The notes beneath the pieces were generated by a model. The model made no database searches. It saw only the letters and a list, made by a program, of their open reading frames with translations, and was not told where the DNA came from. Position numbers and translations under genes: made by a program. This document shows positions 12,101 to 23,999 of a DNA stretch of 64,000 bases, in pieces (within the stretch, counting starts at the first letter, position 1; each line of letters begins with the position of its first letter). This stretch comes from Pomphorhynchus laevis. Lineage: Eukaryota > Acanthocephala > Palaeacanthocephala > Echinorhynchida > Pomphorhynchidae. The DNA is taken from assembly GCA_012934845.2 (NCBI GenBank), contig WNNJ02001791.1, positions 1 through 64,000 on the forward strand, in the 5' to 3' direction.

Positions 12101-13626
12101 GAGCACAAGACCATCCACATAATTGTCAGATTATCCATAATTGTAATTGTTTTCGAATATAAAATTTATTATTTCTAAACTCCATTAAAATATTCACAAA
12201 TAAAAATATCATTTGAAAATTTAGTTCAAAGAAATTATTGCTTTAATGATCATAAAAGTTTTATTTTTAGTTCCGGAATAGGAAAATACAAGATTTAAAA
12301 ACTACGAAACAATTAAATAAAAAGTGTCTTCAACCAAAAGTAAGCCATCAAGTTGTCAATTATTCGACCCAACTAATAATAGCTGCTAATGAGACAATTC
12401 TGAAAGCTCTGGATTCCCTTTTATTTTCGGGAAATGAGTATGTACAAAATTTAAAATTTTACTATTATTAATTTATTATTTGTTAATGAACTAAAATGTA
12501 TACAGCAGTCTGTATTTAACCATTTGTATGGTAATTTAAAGGTTGTGTATTTTCTGAAACATTTTCTGAAATAAATAACATTTTGTGAAATAAAATAAAC
12601 TTGATTAATATTGCAAATGAATAAAATATCATATATTATTTCATATATTCTGAATTATTTTTAATTATTTATAAATAATTAATTTATTATAAATAAAATT
12701 TATTTCAATAAAATTATACCGTAATTAATAAAATAATTAACAATATTAACAATAATTAACAATAAAATATTATATATTATTTCATATATTATGAAATATA
12801 TAATTTATTTATTATGTACAATAAAATTATACCGTAAACTCAACATGTCATTTATTAAATATTACTAAATATAATACGCTGATTTAAATTTAACAATTTC
12901 TCAAGTATAAACTTAAAATTTGCTGAGTTCTGTTCTTAAATTCCGGAAATATATTCTTGTTTACGTATGCTTCACTTCTAATTAAAAAATGTAAATCTAA
13001 ATGTGTCAACACATCTGACATCTCTCTAAGTATAACAAAACGATATATTCATTAGCTCTTTCTTCGAGAAAAATAAGAGAAATAGTTTTATTTTTGAACT
13101 TTCGTCAAAGCGATTGGCATCTTTAGAAAAATAGAGGCCAATTGCCAATTGAAAGGCCAATTGTCAATGCGATTGGCCTCTACAGTGTTTTCTGAAGAGG
13201 CCAATCGCATTGGCAAAAATTCAAAAATAGCCAACTAATGATTATATTCTTTTCAAACACAATTTTAAAAGAAAAAACGATATCTGAACAAACACGCAAG
13301 GAAAATATGTTATATTGTTTGAAGAAATTAATGAAAGTTCGTTGTCGACAGAAACACATAATGGGCAGGTAAAATTATTATGTAATTATGAAATTTTTAT
13401 AATAATATTTTAGTAATTTTCTTTGATCAATTGCAGCTTATCGGAAGCTTTACGTTCCATTATTCATGAAAACAAAACAATTAAAGACTTGGTTCAGTCA
13501 TCACCAAATTTATACAGGCCTTATTCAGAAATACTGGATGATTTTCAGGCAGGCGATATCACCGTATTAAATGATATTATGGACACAATGGTTGGTACAA
13601 CTGCTTTTAACGAAATTGTTTATTGA
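9103..13626 (+). CDS. Unidentified nine-exon host gene, 277 residues
   Basis: Exons: 9103-9127, 9182-9229, 9274-9341, 9392-9484, 9542-9626, 11480-11538, 12271-12439, 13272-13368, 13437-13626. All junctions are GT-AG, every phase agrees, and the coding length is 834 nt, a multiple of three. The first exon has an ATG and the last ends in TGA. Four introns are 44-57 nt; three are 0.7-1.9 kb and hold repeats. The protein is mostly charged and probably helical or coiled-coil: 'QLKSKLKKYSKPIHL', 'NWHAALEKSRSDFRRILRNY', 'AIMLENEQKDNIFGSAF', 'FKLPSELERTWIQINK', 'MKKTISEQTRKENMLYCLKK'. The C-terminus is acidic ('EILDDFQAGDITVLND'). No transmembrane segment or catalytic motif is visible and I recognise no family. 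The consistent phase over eight junctions is the main support. Confidence 0.75.
9947..10370. repeat. GC-rich direct repeat pair inside an intron
   Basis: Two copies of a roughly 110-base segment lie 246 bases apart (about 9950-10065 and 10196-10311). They share TTGTGTCTAAG, CCGTGCCCAGAACGCAAC and TTACCGCGTTGGATGGC with few differences. The second copy continues another 55 bases in GC-rich sequence (CCGCCGCTCTCCGG, CTATCCGCCGACC); the first switches to AT-rich sequence after CTCAGCCTCTG. An A-rich run precedes each. No convincing box A/B pair, open frame or terminal inverted repeat is seen. It may be a truncated pair of LINE or SINE ends. Lies in the 1.85-kb intron of the 9103-13626 gene. Confidence 0.7.
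13061..13235. repeat. Foldback repeat in an intron, hairpin-motif family 2
   Basis: Two opposed copies of the hairpin motif sit about 65 bases apart: 13100-13126 (minus) and 13192-13218 (plus). In both the stem is built from GCCAAT and ATTGGC or close variants, and the flanking CTCTTTCTTCGAGAAAAATAAG matches the single arm at 23.14-23.22 kb. There is no coding capacity. It lies in the 832-nt intron just before the eighth exon of the 9103-13626 gene. Confidence 0.65.
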
Positions 13627-15738
13627 GTAAATTAAAAAGCGCAGTAGGAAGCCAATATTAATAGTTTCTTTATTTCATTTATAAGTAAAAAAGATTTATT
13701 TCAGACTTTGAAATTTTAAGAATGTCCTCCAAGTAATTGTTGGAGGACATTAAGAAATCCCATTTCTGTGATGAGGAAGAACTTGTGACTATTTATTTGT
13801 TTATAAATTCACTAGGATACCTATCAAACCCTTGTTTAAAATAAATAAAACACTCATTTTTGTCTATTACTTAATATTTGTTGGATTATCTCTGATTTAT
13901 TGTTGAAGAAAATCTGCAATTTACAATTTATTTTGAAATTTTATTCTTTCGTTGTGATAAGAAAACGTATTCAAAACCCTAAAAATTGTCATGTTTTCTA
14001 TGCATCGCAAATTATATGTGCGAACTATCATTGAATCCAAATAAAAATAAATAATGGTGGCTGATAGAGCGTTTAGAATAAATTGTCCCAAGTAATATTT
14101 GTATATACCATCTCTATAATTATTTATTGATTTCTTCCGTGCTCTGAGATCGCTTTTCTACAAAAGTTATTTTTTTGTAACTTTATTTCACATATTTTAT
14201 TTTATAATTTCGATTAAAATTATAAAAGTTAAGCAACTTATAAGTTAGCGAAATTATAGTTTTAATTAAATGATCATTATATTTATCGTCTTAATTTACT
14301 TTCATTTTCGATTTTATGTATAGAAAGCGAGGAACAACGGCTGTAAATTTCACATTAAATTTGATTTAGAACAAAGATTTTATTGTGATTAAAGAAAATG
14401 TACATCAAAAATTTAAATTAAAAAATTTAATCAGGTTGAAATTGTGCTTAAATTATAATTAAATTTATTGATGAAATGTATTGATTATTTCAATTTATAA
14501 ATAAATAAATATTAATCTTACTAAATCAATTGCTAACCAGCGTTTCTAAAAAAGCACATTTCAGTATAAAGTACTTATTTGTCATTAGAACGCTCTTCTG
14601 TCAACATATTTACTTATTATACATTTAAATTTAATTTCAATTATATATATATTCTATCCATTCTGTCTTATTAGGAGTTTCAGCTGATTATATTTGTTAA
14701 TCCGGCAAAGGCTAAAACGTAGCAATCCTTTACATTTTCGTATTGATCTTACTTTACTGATTTTTATATAATCGCAACTTAATCGTTTATTTATCAGAAC
14801 GTTCTTTAAAAGCAATATCTACAAATTTTGGATACTTTTAATTAATTATATTATTTAATAAAAGCTCTACTAATGGAACGAAAGAAAACCATTTCATTTA
14901 TAGCATCATCAAAAAGTAAAATGTCATCATTTGATTTCAGAATTTTTTATCATCATTTATTCTTAATGTTCTATTTATTAAATTATAATCAATTTTATTA
15001 AAATGTGTCTTCCACATTTTGGTAAATTCACGTTTATAAAATAGATAGTTGAGTAAACTTTTAATTATTTTCTCAGCTATTTTTTATATACATTTTTTAA
15101 AGTTGAGTATTTAAATACTAAAAGTTTAATGTTAATTTTTTCTATTATTTATTATAACGAAATTAAATTTATTACAACTAAATTAATTAAATTCGATAAT
15201 TAAACAAGCGATTATGTATTTTCGAATTCAGAAACATTTGCGAAATGGTAAAATTCATAGTCGTTCATTTCATTCTTACATTTATTGAAAAATGATTTTT
15301 TCAATAAAATCAAAATTTAAACATTTTCAAACTTAGATATTTGATATAGCTAAGTTATTGTCAAAGTTATTGTTTTGTAACATGTTATCAAAACATAAGT
15401 ACCTCATAATCTGCACTACCTTCCACTTTTGCATGCCGAGGGAACTTTACGTGGTACTTTATTATAACATATACATCTTTGCTGAGTATTCACAAAGTTT
15501 CTAAGCAGGAAAACTTAAAATTTTTGTCATATTTTACTTTAATGATAAAATAGTATATATGATATGTGAAGACAACATATATTGATTTTACAGTCACGTA
15601 AATATAAACAAATAGTTCGATGAAATCTCAAAATCTTTTGATTTAAAAAAAAAACTTAAAAAGTATTTCTGAACTAGAATCTAAGATTTAAGTTAAATTT
15701 ATAATTTACAATCATTAATTTTGCACTATTTAATCTAG
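13627..15738. other. AT-rich intergenic stretch
   Basis: It follows the stop of the previous gene; AATAAA-like signals are near 13.84 kb. I saw no assembled gene. A possible short exon near 15616-15668 has an acceptor before TTCGATGAAATC and a frame reading 'FDEISKSFDLKKKLK', but its end phase does not match the next exon at 15739, so it is not included. Confidence 0.4.
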
Positions 15739-17168
15739 AAAGCAATACATCACGGTCCGGATAGTCTTAATATTTTTCAAGAGGCTATTGATTCACTTGA
15801 TAAATCATTTCATAACATGTATAAAGGTAGCGGTGTAGCAGTTTAGTAATTTTATGAAGCGTAATTATCGTCTATAATTGAAGCATACACAAATTTAAAC
15901 AAGGAGGTCGACGAAGACGTTATTTACACGGAAAGGTAATTTGTTTTAATGATCGTTTGTTGTAACAAGATTATTTTAGTGACTTCTTCGTAGCCGACGA
16001 TAGATTAGTTTTTCTACCCACTATTGATGATGTAAACTTTATAACAATTAAAATTATTTGCTAGCTTTTATATTTATTCTGATTTCAACAGCTCGAGGGA
16101 CATAGAGAGAAACAAGTCGCTTATTTTCAACAAATCTTGTCTCTACCTGCGCATTCAATGTCGTATCTGATTCATGCATTCCGAACATCTGTCGATTTAG
16201 TAGAGGATAAGACATACCAGCAACATCAATTAAAATTAAGAAACCAATTGCAATTAGAATACGAAAATCTAAAATCTGACAATCAAAGATTACGCCATCA
16301 AATAAGGTTTCATTGGGATATTTTTAAGTTAAAACGTTTTGTTTGTGCGGATGTATAAACTTTTATTTTTGTTTTTGCAAATTATAAATTTAGTGCCGAT
16401 GCATTAGGGAAAACTAACCGAAATATAAATACAATATTCATGAGATTAACTCAAGTTAATGATTAACTCAAGAATCATGGTCCTAGTTCAATTTGTTCAT
16501 GATTTCATAGTTCTTTATATACAAGCAAAATCAGAGGAATATTGGACTTCTCATTATAGACCATAACTAAGTTGAGATAAGGCAAACATCGCTGGTATTA
16601 ACTCCTCTTAGTCTTCTTCCTAAAATTTTTCTCAATGGAGAAAACGTTTTAAATCAGGGGCATAAAACTTCGGGTTGAATTGGGGCATTAAGCACCAAAA
16701 ACGTTTTGCAGCGATATGTAATATATTTTATACGTTGCGTAAGTTATTTTTTAAAAAAATTGAAAGTTAAAATGGTAAAAAATTATTTAGTCTTCGTTAT
16801 AAAATTTTCTGAGTCACAATTAATTGTGTTAATGCTTTGCACATCGTTTAATTACGCCGTAGATTAGTCTTTGTAGTGAGACTTCTTTTGGCAAAAAAAT
16901 GGTGAATGTTATAGAAGTAAATTATTATCGAATTTTAAAATTAAAAAACCCAAAAGATTTATTTGTTACACAACAATATACACAATCATCTGCTTAATGT
17001 TGGTTATTTTTCTTACAATTACATAAACAATATTGAAATTTCTATGAATTTTGAGCATAAGGAGATATATACAATATCTTAGACTATAAGCTAGTATCGC
17101 CAAAGGACAGCGATACTTTAAAAAAATATTTTAACGTGGCAAATGTGTGCCAGCGCAAGCTTACATGA
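15739..17168 (+). CDS. Unidentified spliced host gene with coiled-coil segment
   Basis: Exons 15739-15826, 15884-15935, 15980-16031, 16092-16306, 16394-16454 and 17091-17168 join in phase; the stop is TGA at 17166. Introns are 57, 44, 60, 87 and 636 nt. Product segments: 'NIFQEAIDSLDKSFHNMY', 'YTNLNKEVDEDVIYTE', 'DFFVADDRLVFLPTIDD', then a longer exon with 'AYFQQILSLPAHSMSYLIHA' and a Gln/Leu/Asn-rich stretch ('LRNQLQLEYENLKSDNQRL') typical of a coiled coil. It ends 'LKKYFNVANVCQRKLT'. The listed first exon starts in phase 0 without an ATG, so 5' exons are missing. The join to the last exon is less certain than the rest. Family not recognised. Confidence 0.6.
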
Positions 17169-17982
17169 CCACAACTAAACTTAAGTTATTCTTTTTCATG
17201 TAGTGATCCAAAGCTGATAAATATTATTATGATTAAGTTACTATCTGTCTAAGTTGAATAAACTCTTTATAATTTATGACTAATTTAAAACCCGAAAAAG
17301 CTTTAAAATATTTTTGTCTTTATTAAATTTTTGTTCTAATCTGTTCTTTGTTTTATATTTTATAAAAAATTTATTATTTTTTAAATAAATTTTTTTAAAT
17401 AAATTGCAGTAGTAAATCTTATTGTAATTTTAATATATTCAAAATTAAGCAATCGTTAGAATAAAAACACAAAATTTAGTTTTATAAATTTCACAGAGTT
17501 TATATTTTAAATTAAATACCGTTGTACTTGCTATTTATCAATAACAACAAAATATGATTAAAAGATAAAGGCAATTTGTATAGTATGAATCGGTATAAAA
17601 AATTTTATTCTAATATAATTACTCTAGTATACATAATTGTTTTGATAATTTAATGCACTAAAAGTAATTTTGTATTTGTAAATAGTAAATGAGAATTTAT
17701 TAAAATTTAATGCCTACGAAATAAACATATTTTTTTATCTTATTTTAGATATTTTTTGTTAATATCTTTATATAATATTGTCAACTATAAGCATATTTAC
17801 TAATATTAAAAATAATAAAATATTTATATAATGAAATATTAATGTCATGGTATAATATAATATTTTATATTATTATGCAATTTATAATTATTCAATATTC
17901 AATATTTATATAAATTATATAATAATCTATTAATAGTTGAATCTACGAGTTATTAATTAAAAAATTCGAAATATCTATTTAG

Positions 17983-20276
17983 CACAAAACTAGATCAACT
18001 TACTAATCAGGAAGATCTAAAAAATGATATTTTATTCTATTTGGCATGGAAACTTTGTGTTGATATTAGCAAGCTAAGTGATATCGGGGTTCGATGGTTG
18101 CCGGAATCCAACGAATTACCAGATTTTGCTCGTAATAAGAACCCCGGAGAAGATCGCCACTTGACGTCAAAAATGATAAAAGTTCAAAATAATTGCTGTA
18201 ATATATTCTAATTCAATGTCTTTAGGCAATGCAACATTGCGGCCAAATACTTCGTGTATTATTGAAGGCTCATAGAATAAACGACAATAGGAAAAGACGT
18301 ATTCAGGATAAGGTTTTGTCAAAAACTATCGGAGATGGCAAACGAGCTGTTACACGTCGAAATGTTTGTACTACTTAATATTTGTACTTTTGTATTTAAG
18401 AAGCCAAACGGAATTGCGCTTTATTAAGTCACTTCAAAAACTTATTACTCAGTGCCGTAGTGATTTATGCAATATAAATATATTGAATTTATATTTATTC
18501 AGTTTATATTCTATAATTAGTTCAAATAATACATGCTATCTTTATTAGTAATCACGATAGAGTCTTAAAAATAAAAATGTTATTACTAAAAGGTAATTGA
18601 AATTTATTCAATTTTAGGTCTAGATTGATTTATCCAGAATTAACGACAATTATCATAACATCATAATTATCATAATTGTCATTATCGTAAAACTTAAGGA
18701 GAATGTCAAAAACTTATGGCATTTTTATTAAAGATGTACCTTATATACACTCCTAATCACCCAGCATTCATCGTCAGTCGAATAAAGTGGTTAGAGTGCG
18801 TTTCGACCGCCTTTTGTGATAACTGTAAAGACACCAACAATTCCTCACGATGCTATACGAAGCTCAGGTTCAGAAGCGTTTTTACTGGCTTGTTGCGTGT
18901 GTGGACCTTCTAGTTATTCTAGTTATTCTCTATATAAGGCAATATGCATATTACTTTATCACTAGGGCACTAAATTTCTCACTGGATTCCAAAAGTAATG
19001 CATTATTATACAAATTGCTAGTGTGGAAAATCGCTTGAAACTCCTTTCCAGGAGCCGAAAGCTGGCTACGATTGATTTTAAATCCATATGTGCTGCTAAC
19101 AAACTGGACTTCGATCATCAACTCCATCAGTCTAATTTATCACTCCAAGACGTTCCTAACCACCCAGCAGTAATCGTCAGTTAAATGAAGAGGCTAGGGT
19201 GTGTTTCGACCGCCTTTTGTGATAACTGTAAAGACATCAGCAATTGATCACAATGCTAGACGAAACTCATATGCACAAAGCGTTTCGACTTGTTGTCAAT
19301 AATATTATTATACAATATTATTGTCAATATTATTCATAAAATATTAAATTATAGTTTTATTATAGGTTATCACTTATAAAAATATTTTATATTAACTTAA
19401 AATTGATATAAAAGTTTATAAAATAAAGTTATTTCACTCACTTTCTTTTTATTTTAAAATAATCAAAATATTATCAATGTTATTAATATAATATTATCTA
19501 ATGTTATTAATTATTATCTAATATTATATAATGTTATTAATAATATTATCATATTATTAATGCAAAAATATTCTGTATGTTGCGGTTACATGATAGCTGT
19601 GGCTTGAATTTCGTCAGTAAGCTATTTATCGGATATCAAGCATGTATGATTTAAAAATTAAAAAGCGAATTTTAACATTTTATATGAAACTAACTGGATG
19701 TAATTCAGAGATACAAACACTTTGGATAGGTATATGTCTGCACAGCCGCACCATGTAGTTCAGTAGTGCACTATTCATTCTCATATGTATGAAATTGATC
19801 AAATCCAGGATTGTACATTTAAATTAGTTTACCTAAGTAGTGTTACTCTAACTGAGACTGAATAGCGGGTGGTAAAGAAATGTGTAAAACTTGAAATTTT
19901 AAAATTCCGACATAGCACACGTGATATTTTATCGATCACATCTGAGATTAATCATTTTGATTAATAGCTAAAACAATATTTTATTTTGAATTTAATCAAT
20001 GGTAATGTTTTTGAAATATAGGTTCTTAGAAGCGTTAAATCAAAGATTGCACAAAATATTTCCCAACTATCACCACAAATGCTAAAAAATGTAGATGATA
20101 TTGTGTTAACCATGCAAAGTGAAATCAAATCCCATTTTAATACGGACAATATTGATTACGATATTTGTTTAAAACAGCAATCTGATTTTGTAAGGATTAA
20201 ATTCTTATATTTTTAATTATTCTTTTACATTTAGCTCACGGAACCCGTTAACCTAAAGCCCATTCAGCAAGAATAG
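17983..20276 (+). CDS. Unidentified spliced host gene (3' part)
   Basis: Exons 17983-18181, 18226-18363, 20022-20189 and 20235-20276 (TAG at 20274) join in phase, with introns of 44, 1658 and 45 nt. Segments: 'LKNDILFYLAWKLCVDISKL', 'VRWLPESNELPDFARNKNPG', 'MQHCGQILRVLLKAHRIN', 'VLSKTIGDGKRAVTRRN', 'LRSVKSKIAQNISQLSPQML', 'DDIVLTMQSEIKSHF', and a tail 'TEPVNLKPIQQE'. The first exon starts in phase 2, so the start lies upstream; an ATG frame at 17276 ('MTNLKPEKALKYF') is a candidate whose phase I could not connect. The donor at 18182 (GTTCAA) is weak. An extra open stretch near 18.40-18.47 kb ('ELRFIKSLQKLITQCRSDL') may be another exon. Likely helical; no family recognised. Confidence 0.6.
18751..19295. 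repeat. Direct repeat pair around a retroelement-like remnant, in an intron
   Basis: A segment of about 135 bases at 18751-18890 recurs at 19153-19290. Shared words include CCTAA(T/C)CACCCAGCA, TTTCGACCGCCTTTTGTGA and TAACTGTAAAGACA. Between them, a short plus-strand open frame reads 'LKLLSRSRKLATIDFKSICA' and 'NKLDFDHQLHQSNLSL', less AT-rich than its surroundings. The architecture (direct repeats flanking a coding remnant) recalls the pseudo-LTRs of Penelope-like elements, but I could not place the remnant in a family. It sits in the 1.66-kb intron of the 17983-20276 gene. Confidence 0.55.
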
Positions 20277-20980
20277 TTTTTAAAACTTGGAAAATTACTT
20301 TAATGCTGCATTTTACTGCGTACCATTAATAATATTAAATAAAAAGTTAAAAACGTGTTTACACCCGATTTAATCAACTTCATTTAATAAATTTTGAAAC
20401 ACTTTACACGTATCATATCATTATGAATAAAAGTTATTGTTAATCTTTTCTAAAAATTTCACTTACTGATTTTTTATTTTCGACTTTTAAAATAGGAATA
20501 AGCAATTATGGAATATTAAAAATAAAAAATTAAAAAGTTCATAATAATATTGTCTTTATAATTATTAAGAAATTGAATTAATTTATTGCTTATTTCTTAG
20601 CAATGTTTTAATTTCTTAGCAATATCTTTATTTTTTTAATTAAAAATTGATTGTTTCGATTTTTATTTTTTAATTTCTAATTGCTTAAAATTATAATAAA
20701 ATCGAAAATAATAAAATAATAATTGTTGTAAGAATAATTTCACATAAATTTGTTTTATTTTATATATTGTTTTAAAAAAATTAATAAACTACATTTAAAT
20801 GTATATTGTATACACAATATAAAATCATGATAATGATTTTATAATCATGATATTCACTATTTCAAGAGATTTGTAAAATCGAATAAAGTACAGTGCACTA
20901 AAACATATGCTTTTGGATACTATCGAAATAAATAAAGACGACGACAAGTTTTTGTTTTCGTTTTGATAGTTGATACTGAT
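20277..20980. other. AT-rich intergenic stretch
   Basis: It follows the stop at 20276; AATAAA-like signals occur within about 65 bases. No exon or structured element was recognised before the foldback at 20.98 kb. Confidence 0.4.
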
Positions 20981-20982
20981 CC

Positions 20983-21175
20983 ATTATTGATAAATAATTA
21001 TTGGAGCTGGATCAAAGAAAAGAGGAACTTTTTTAATATTTCGCTAACTCCTATTAGCATCTTCAGAAAATTACTTCAGAGTAATTTTCAGACGATGCTA
21101 ACAGTAGTTAGCGAAATATCAAAAATAATTTGTTTTTTTCCTTTGATTCAGCTCCAATAATTATTAATCCTGTCA
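20983..21175. repeat. Foldback repeat, hairpin-motif family 1
   Basis: The arms run from about 20990 (AATAATTATTGGAGCTGGAT) to 21172 (CAGCTCCAATAATTATT) and are inverted copies. Each contains one hairpin motif: minus 21039-21066 (CTGAAGA, T, GCTAA/TTAGC stem, GAAATATT) and plus 21089-21116 (same stem, different loop). A further single arm lies at 21495-21595. No coding capacity. Confidence 0.8.
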
Positions 21176-21494
21176 TTGCAATAAACTAAAATATTAAATT
21201 TGTGTTACCTTGACTAATATGTTATCGATTATTCTTTGTTGCTAAACACGAGAGAACAACATATACTCTTTCAATGCAAACGTACTGGATTAATAAAATA
21301 GCTAAAATGGTTATGATAAATTTCTATTAACTTAAAAACAGAATGTTATTAAAAGAAGTAATAACAAAAGTTCTAAGAACAGAAGTTACATTATTAACTA
21401 ATAAAATTGATTTAAATAAAATTCTTAATAAAACAGTTTTAATTTATTTGATGCTTTGTCTAATTAAAGAATTTTATAGTAATTAATGAAGTAA

Positions 21495-21595
21495 TTAAAT
21501 TACTGAAGTAATTTTCTGAAGATGCTAACAGTAGTTAGCGAAATATCAAAAATAATTTCTTCTTTCCTTTGATCCAGCTCCAATAATTATTTAAC
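21495..21595 (+). repeat. Single arm of the family-1 foldback repeat
   Basis: It matches the right arm of 20983-21175 nearly base for base, including the hairpin motif (21516-21543; CTGAAGA, T, GCTAA/TTAGC, GAAATATC) and the terminal CAGCTCCAATAATTATT. No opposing arm lies next to it. Confidence 0.75.
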
Positions 21596-22261
21596 AAGTT
21601 TCTGTAATTTTGTCTAAAAATTGGAAAATTCGCCATTTTAAGTGACTTATCTAATTCTTGAATTAAATAAAAATCATAACAAGACTAAAACAAAAATCAA
21701 TAATTTGTGATAACATTTTGATTATTCTAAAATAAAAAGAAAAATCAATCTAATTTTTAGGCAAATTAGTAATTTTCGTATTTTCAACCTTTTTTGCTCT
21801 ATCAAACCTTATGCAATTTTACTGAAACTTATAAACAAATATTCACTAATAAACATATATTTTCAATCATATAAATTTAATGTGAGTGAAATAATTTTAT
21901 TTTATAAAATTTTATATCAATTTTAAGTTAATAATGGAAGAGTAGTGAAAGAGTAAAGAATGAGTATCTTTAAAATACGAAAATACTTGATGTTTTATTG
22001 CAATCATTTTATTGACTTTGATTATAATTGCTTGATATGGCAGATACAAAAAAATAAAAATATATAAACCGTATTAATTTAATTTGGAAATTGGAGTAAA
22101 AGTTCTTAAAATTTAGAGAAGATATATTTTTTGATACACACGTAGCCTATTTCCATAATTTTGTAATATACTTTTTAAATTTTTTCTCTACAATCTTTTA
22201 TTATCGAAGAATAATATTTTTATATCTAATTTGTTTTTTAAAATTACGTTCGGGGAGAATG

Positions 22262-22484
22262 TAATCATTAGTCTATGGCTTATCGCTCGACGACCGAAAA
22301 TTGCGAAGGCACAAATTTGATAATCCAATATACAAATGATGAATTACAAAAAATATTGGTTCATAGATTATTCGTATTAATTGTTCAACTGATGCGTAAT
22401 TGGATAAATCACATAATTGATCACAGTACAAATTATCAAACTTTATATAAGATGACATGTGACCTGCAGATAATATATATATGA
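22262..22484 (+). CDS. Possible terminal or single exon, unidentified
   Basis: After an acceptor-like CATTAG (AG at 22270-22271) a frame is open from TCT ATG to TGA at 22482, 69 codons from the ATG, with plausible composition ('YRSTTENCEGTNLIIQY', 'VLIVQLMRNWINHIID'). The opposite strand is also open over almost the same interval with an acceptor-like CTGCAG, so the coding strand is not certain. No neighbour exon was connected. Confidence 0.3.
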
Positions 22485-22854
22485 TATATATGACCATGCA
22501 GATATATGTCCCAGATAATTTGGACAGCTAAAGAAATTTATAATTAAATGAAGTCAACGAGTTTTATAATTTTAAGTGTCCTTAAAATATGAAAAATAAA
22601 ATAATAAAAAGGTGTTAACATATAGATAGAAAACAAAATTTAACTGAATTGACATTTTAATAACTTGCTAATTTCTTTTAATAACTAACACAAAAGTTTG
22701 ATAGAACTAACACAAAATAAAACAAAGTTTAGTAACTACGCAGAAGTTTTAATATTTTTCTACAAAATGCATTAGTTGTCGAATTTAAAGGATTTATGTA
22801 AACCTAAAATATTTTTTTAATATCTTTTGTATACAAAATTAATTTTGTAATTTT

Positions 22855-22970
22855 TAATTCAAATATAATATAGGTATAGTTTTATTATCTGATTAAACCT
22901 TTATACCCTTTTTATCCATTATATAACAGTGACTTGTAATAATTGTATCTAAACTAAAATCATCTCGTTC
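22855..22970 (-). mobile_element. Penelope-like reverse-transcriptase fragment
   Basis: About 110 bases match the minus-strand Penelope-like copy at 50.98-51.08 kb almost word for word (TATAGGTATAGTTTTATTATCT, ACCTTTATACCCTTTTTATCCATTAT, GACTTGTAATAATTGT in shorter shared blocks). It is a fragment of the region just upstream of the 'PKLHK' box; no more of the element is seen next to it. Confidence 0.65.
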
Positions 22971-23140
22971 ATCTTATTATTGTATTTTTATTGTATTTTA
23001 TTAATAATTATACAATTATTAATTTTTATGCTACATTTATACTGGTATTTATTAAATATTCTGTATATTTTTGATAATATTTCCAACACTACAACCATTT
23101 AAGCATGGTTATTGCAGAAATCATTTTACTATTTTTATTG

Positions 23141-23225
23141 CTCTTTCTCCGAGAAAAATAAGAAAAACATTATTATTTTTAAATTTTGGCCAATGCGATT
23201 GGCCTCTTTAGAAAACACTAGTCTT
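23141..23225 (-). repeat. Single arm of the family-2 hairpin repeat
   Basis: It shares CTCTTTCTCCGAGAAAAATAAG and the GCCAAT/ATTGGC stem with the intronic foldback at 13061-13235. The motif lies at 23184-23211 on the minus strand, with the GAAA box altered. Confidence 0.55.
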
Positions 23226-23304
23226 TGGCAAATGATGACGTACTATAAATAGAATAAAAACGGAAGAATTTCATTTCATATTTCTGAAGAAGCGTTACAT
23301 ATTT

Positions 23305-23710
23305 TTAGATTACCCTTGTGTATTGTTCAAGTCTCTTTCGTAGTCCTTGTTTGATTTGATCGGTGTAAACGTTGTTGCAATCTTTACAAGGGTTGCCATA
23401 CACTATTTCATTTTTTTTCGTTTTTTTTTAAACGAAACCAACATATTCAAAAAATGAAGTAATGTATGGCAACCCTTGTAAAGATTGCAACAACGTTTAC
23501 ACCGATCAAATCAAACAAGGACTGTGAAAGAGACTCGAACAATACAATGGTAATCTTAATAGAGGCTTTGTTTCGTCAGCAATATTTAATCATTGGTTAA
23601 ACAGTTCACATACCATTAATTTCGACAGTACAACTGTTCTTGAATACGATCCAGATACACGTTGTCGTTTAAGCAAGGAGGCGGTACACCACCATGCAAG
23701 GCAATAAACT
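23305..23710 (+). mobile_element. Penelope-type GIY-YIG endonuclease fragment with inverted duplication
   Basis: On the plus strand from about 23460 a frame reads 'YGNPCKDCNNVYTDQIKQGL' and then, after a break, 'SAIFNHWLNSSHTINFDS' and 'VLEYDPDTRCRLSKEA'. The CxxC-Y-Q pattern followed by SHxxxF(D)xxxVL and RLxxEA is the layout of the C-terminal GIY-YIG endonuclease of canonical Penelope-like elements. The first 120 bases of this segment are also present inverted at 23308-23425, so the two form a large palindrome around a T-rich and A-rich centre. Broken; no reverse transcriptase adjoins it. Confidence 0.6.
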
Positions 23711-23999
23711 TTTGTCCTGATGATAGCAGTTATCAATTGAAAATTTGACTTTAAAAAAATAAAAATTTCATTCTCTCCACAATGTTGTATCAGCTTTTGG
23801 ATACATAAATTTTGAAAATATCTTAATCCAAACTTTTATTGAAATCGATTTAACTTAAAACGTTTTATAATGGTAATTGATTAAAAAAACCGAACATTTT
23901 ATAACGGTAATAGTATAAAATATTGTGATTAAAAATTGAAAATTATTTAAATTATATAATTCAAAAATTACATTTTTGAGACAAAATTCTAACATCTTA

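Noticed and set aside
13061-13235. Possible CRISPR-like or direct-repeat array from repeated GCCAAT words
   Set aside because: The words are the two strands of hairpin stems in a foldback repeat; no regular spacing, and the genome is eukaryotic.
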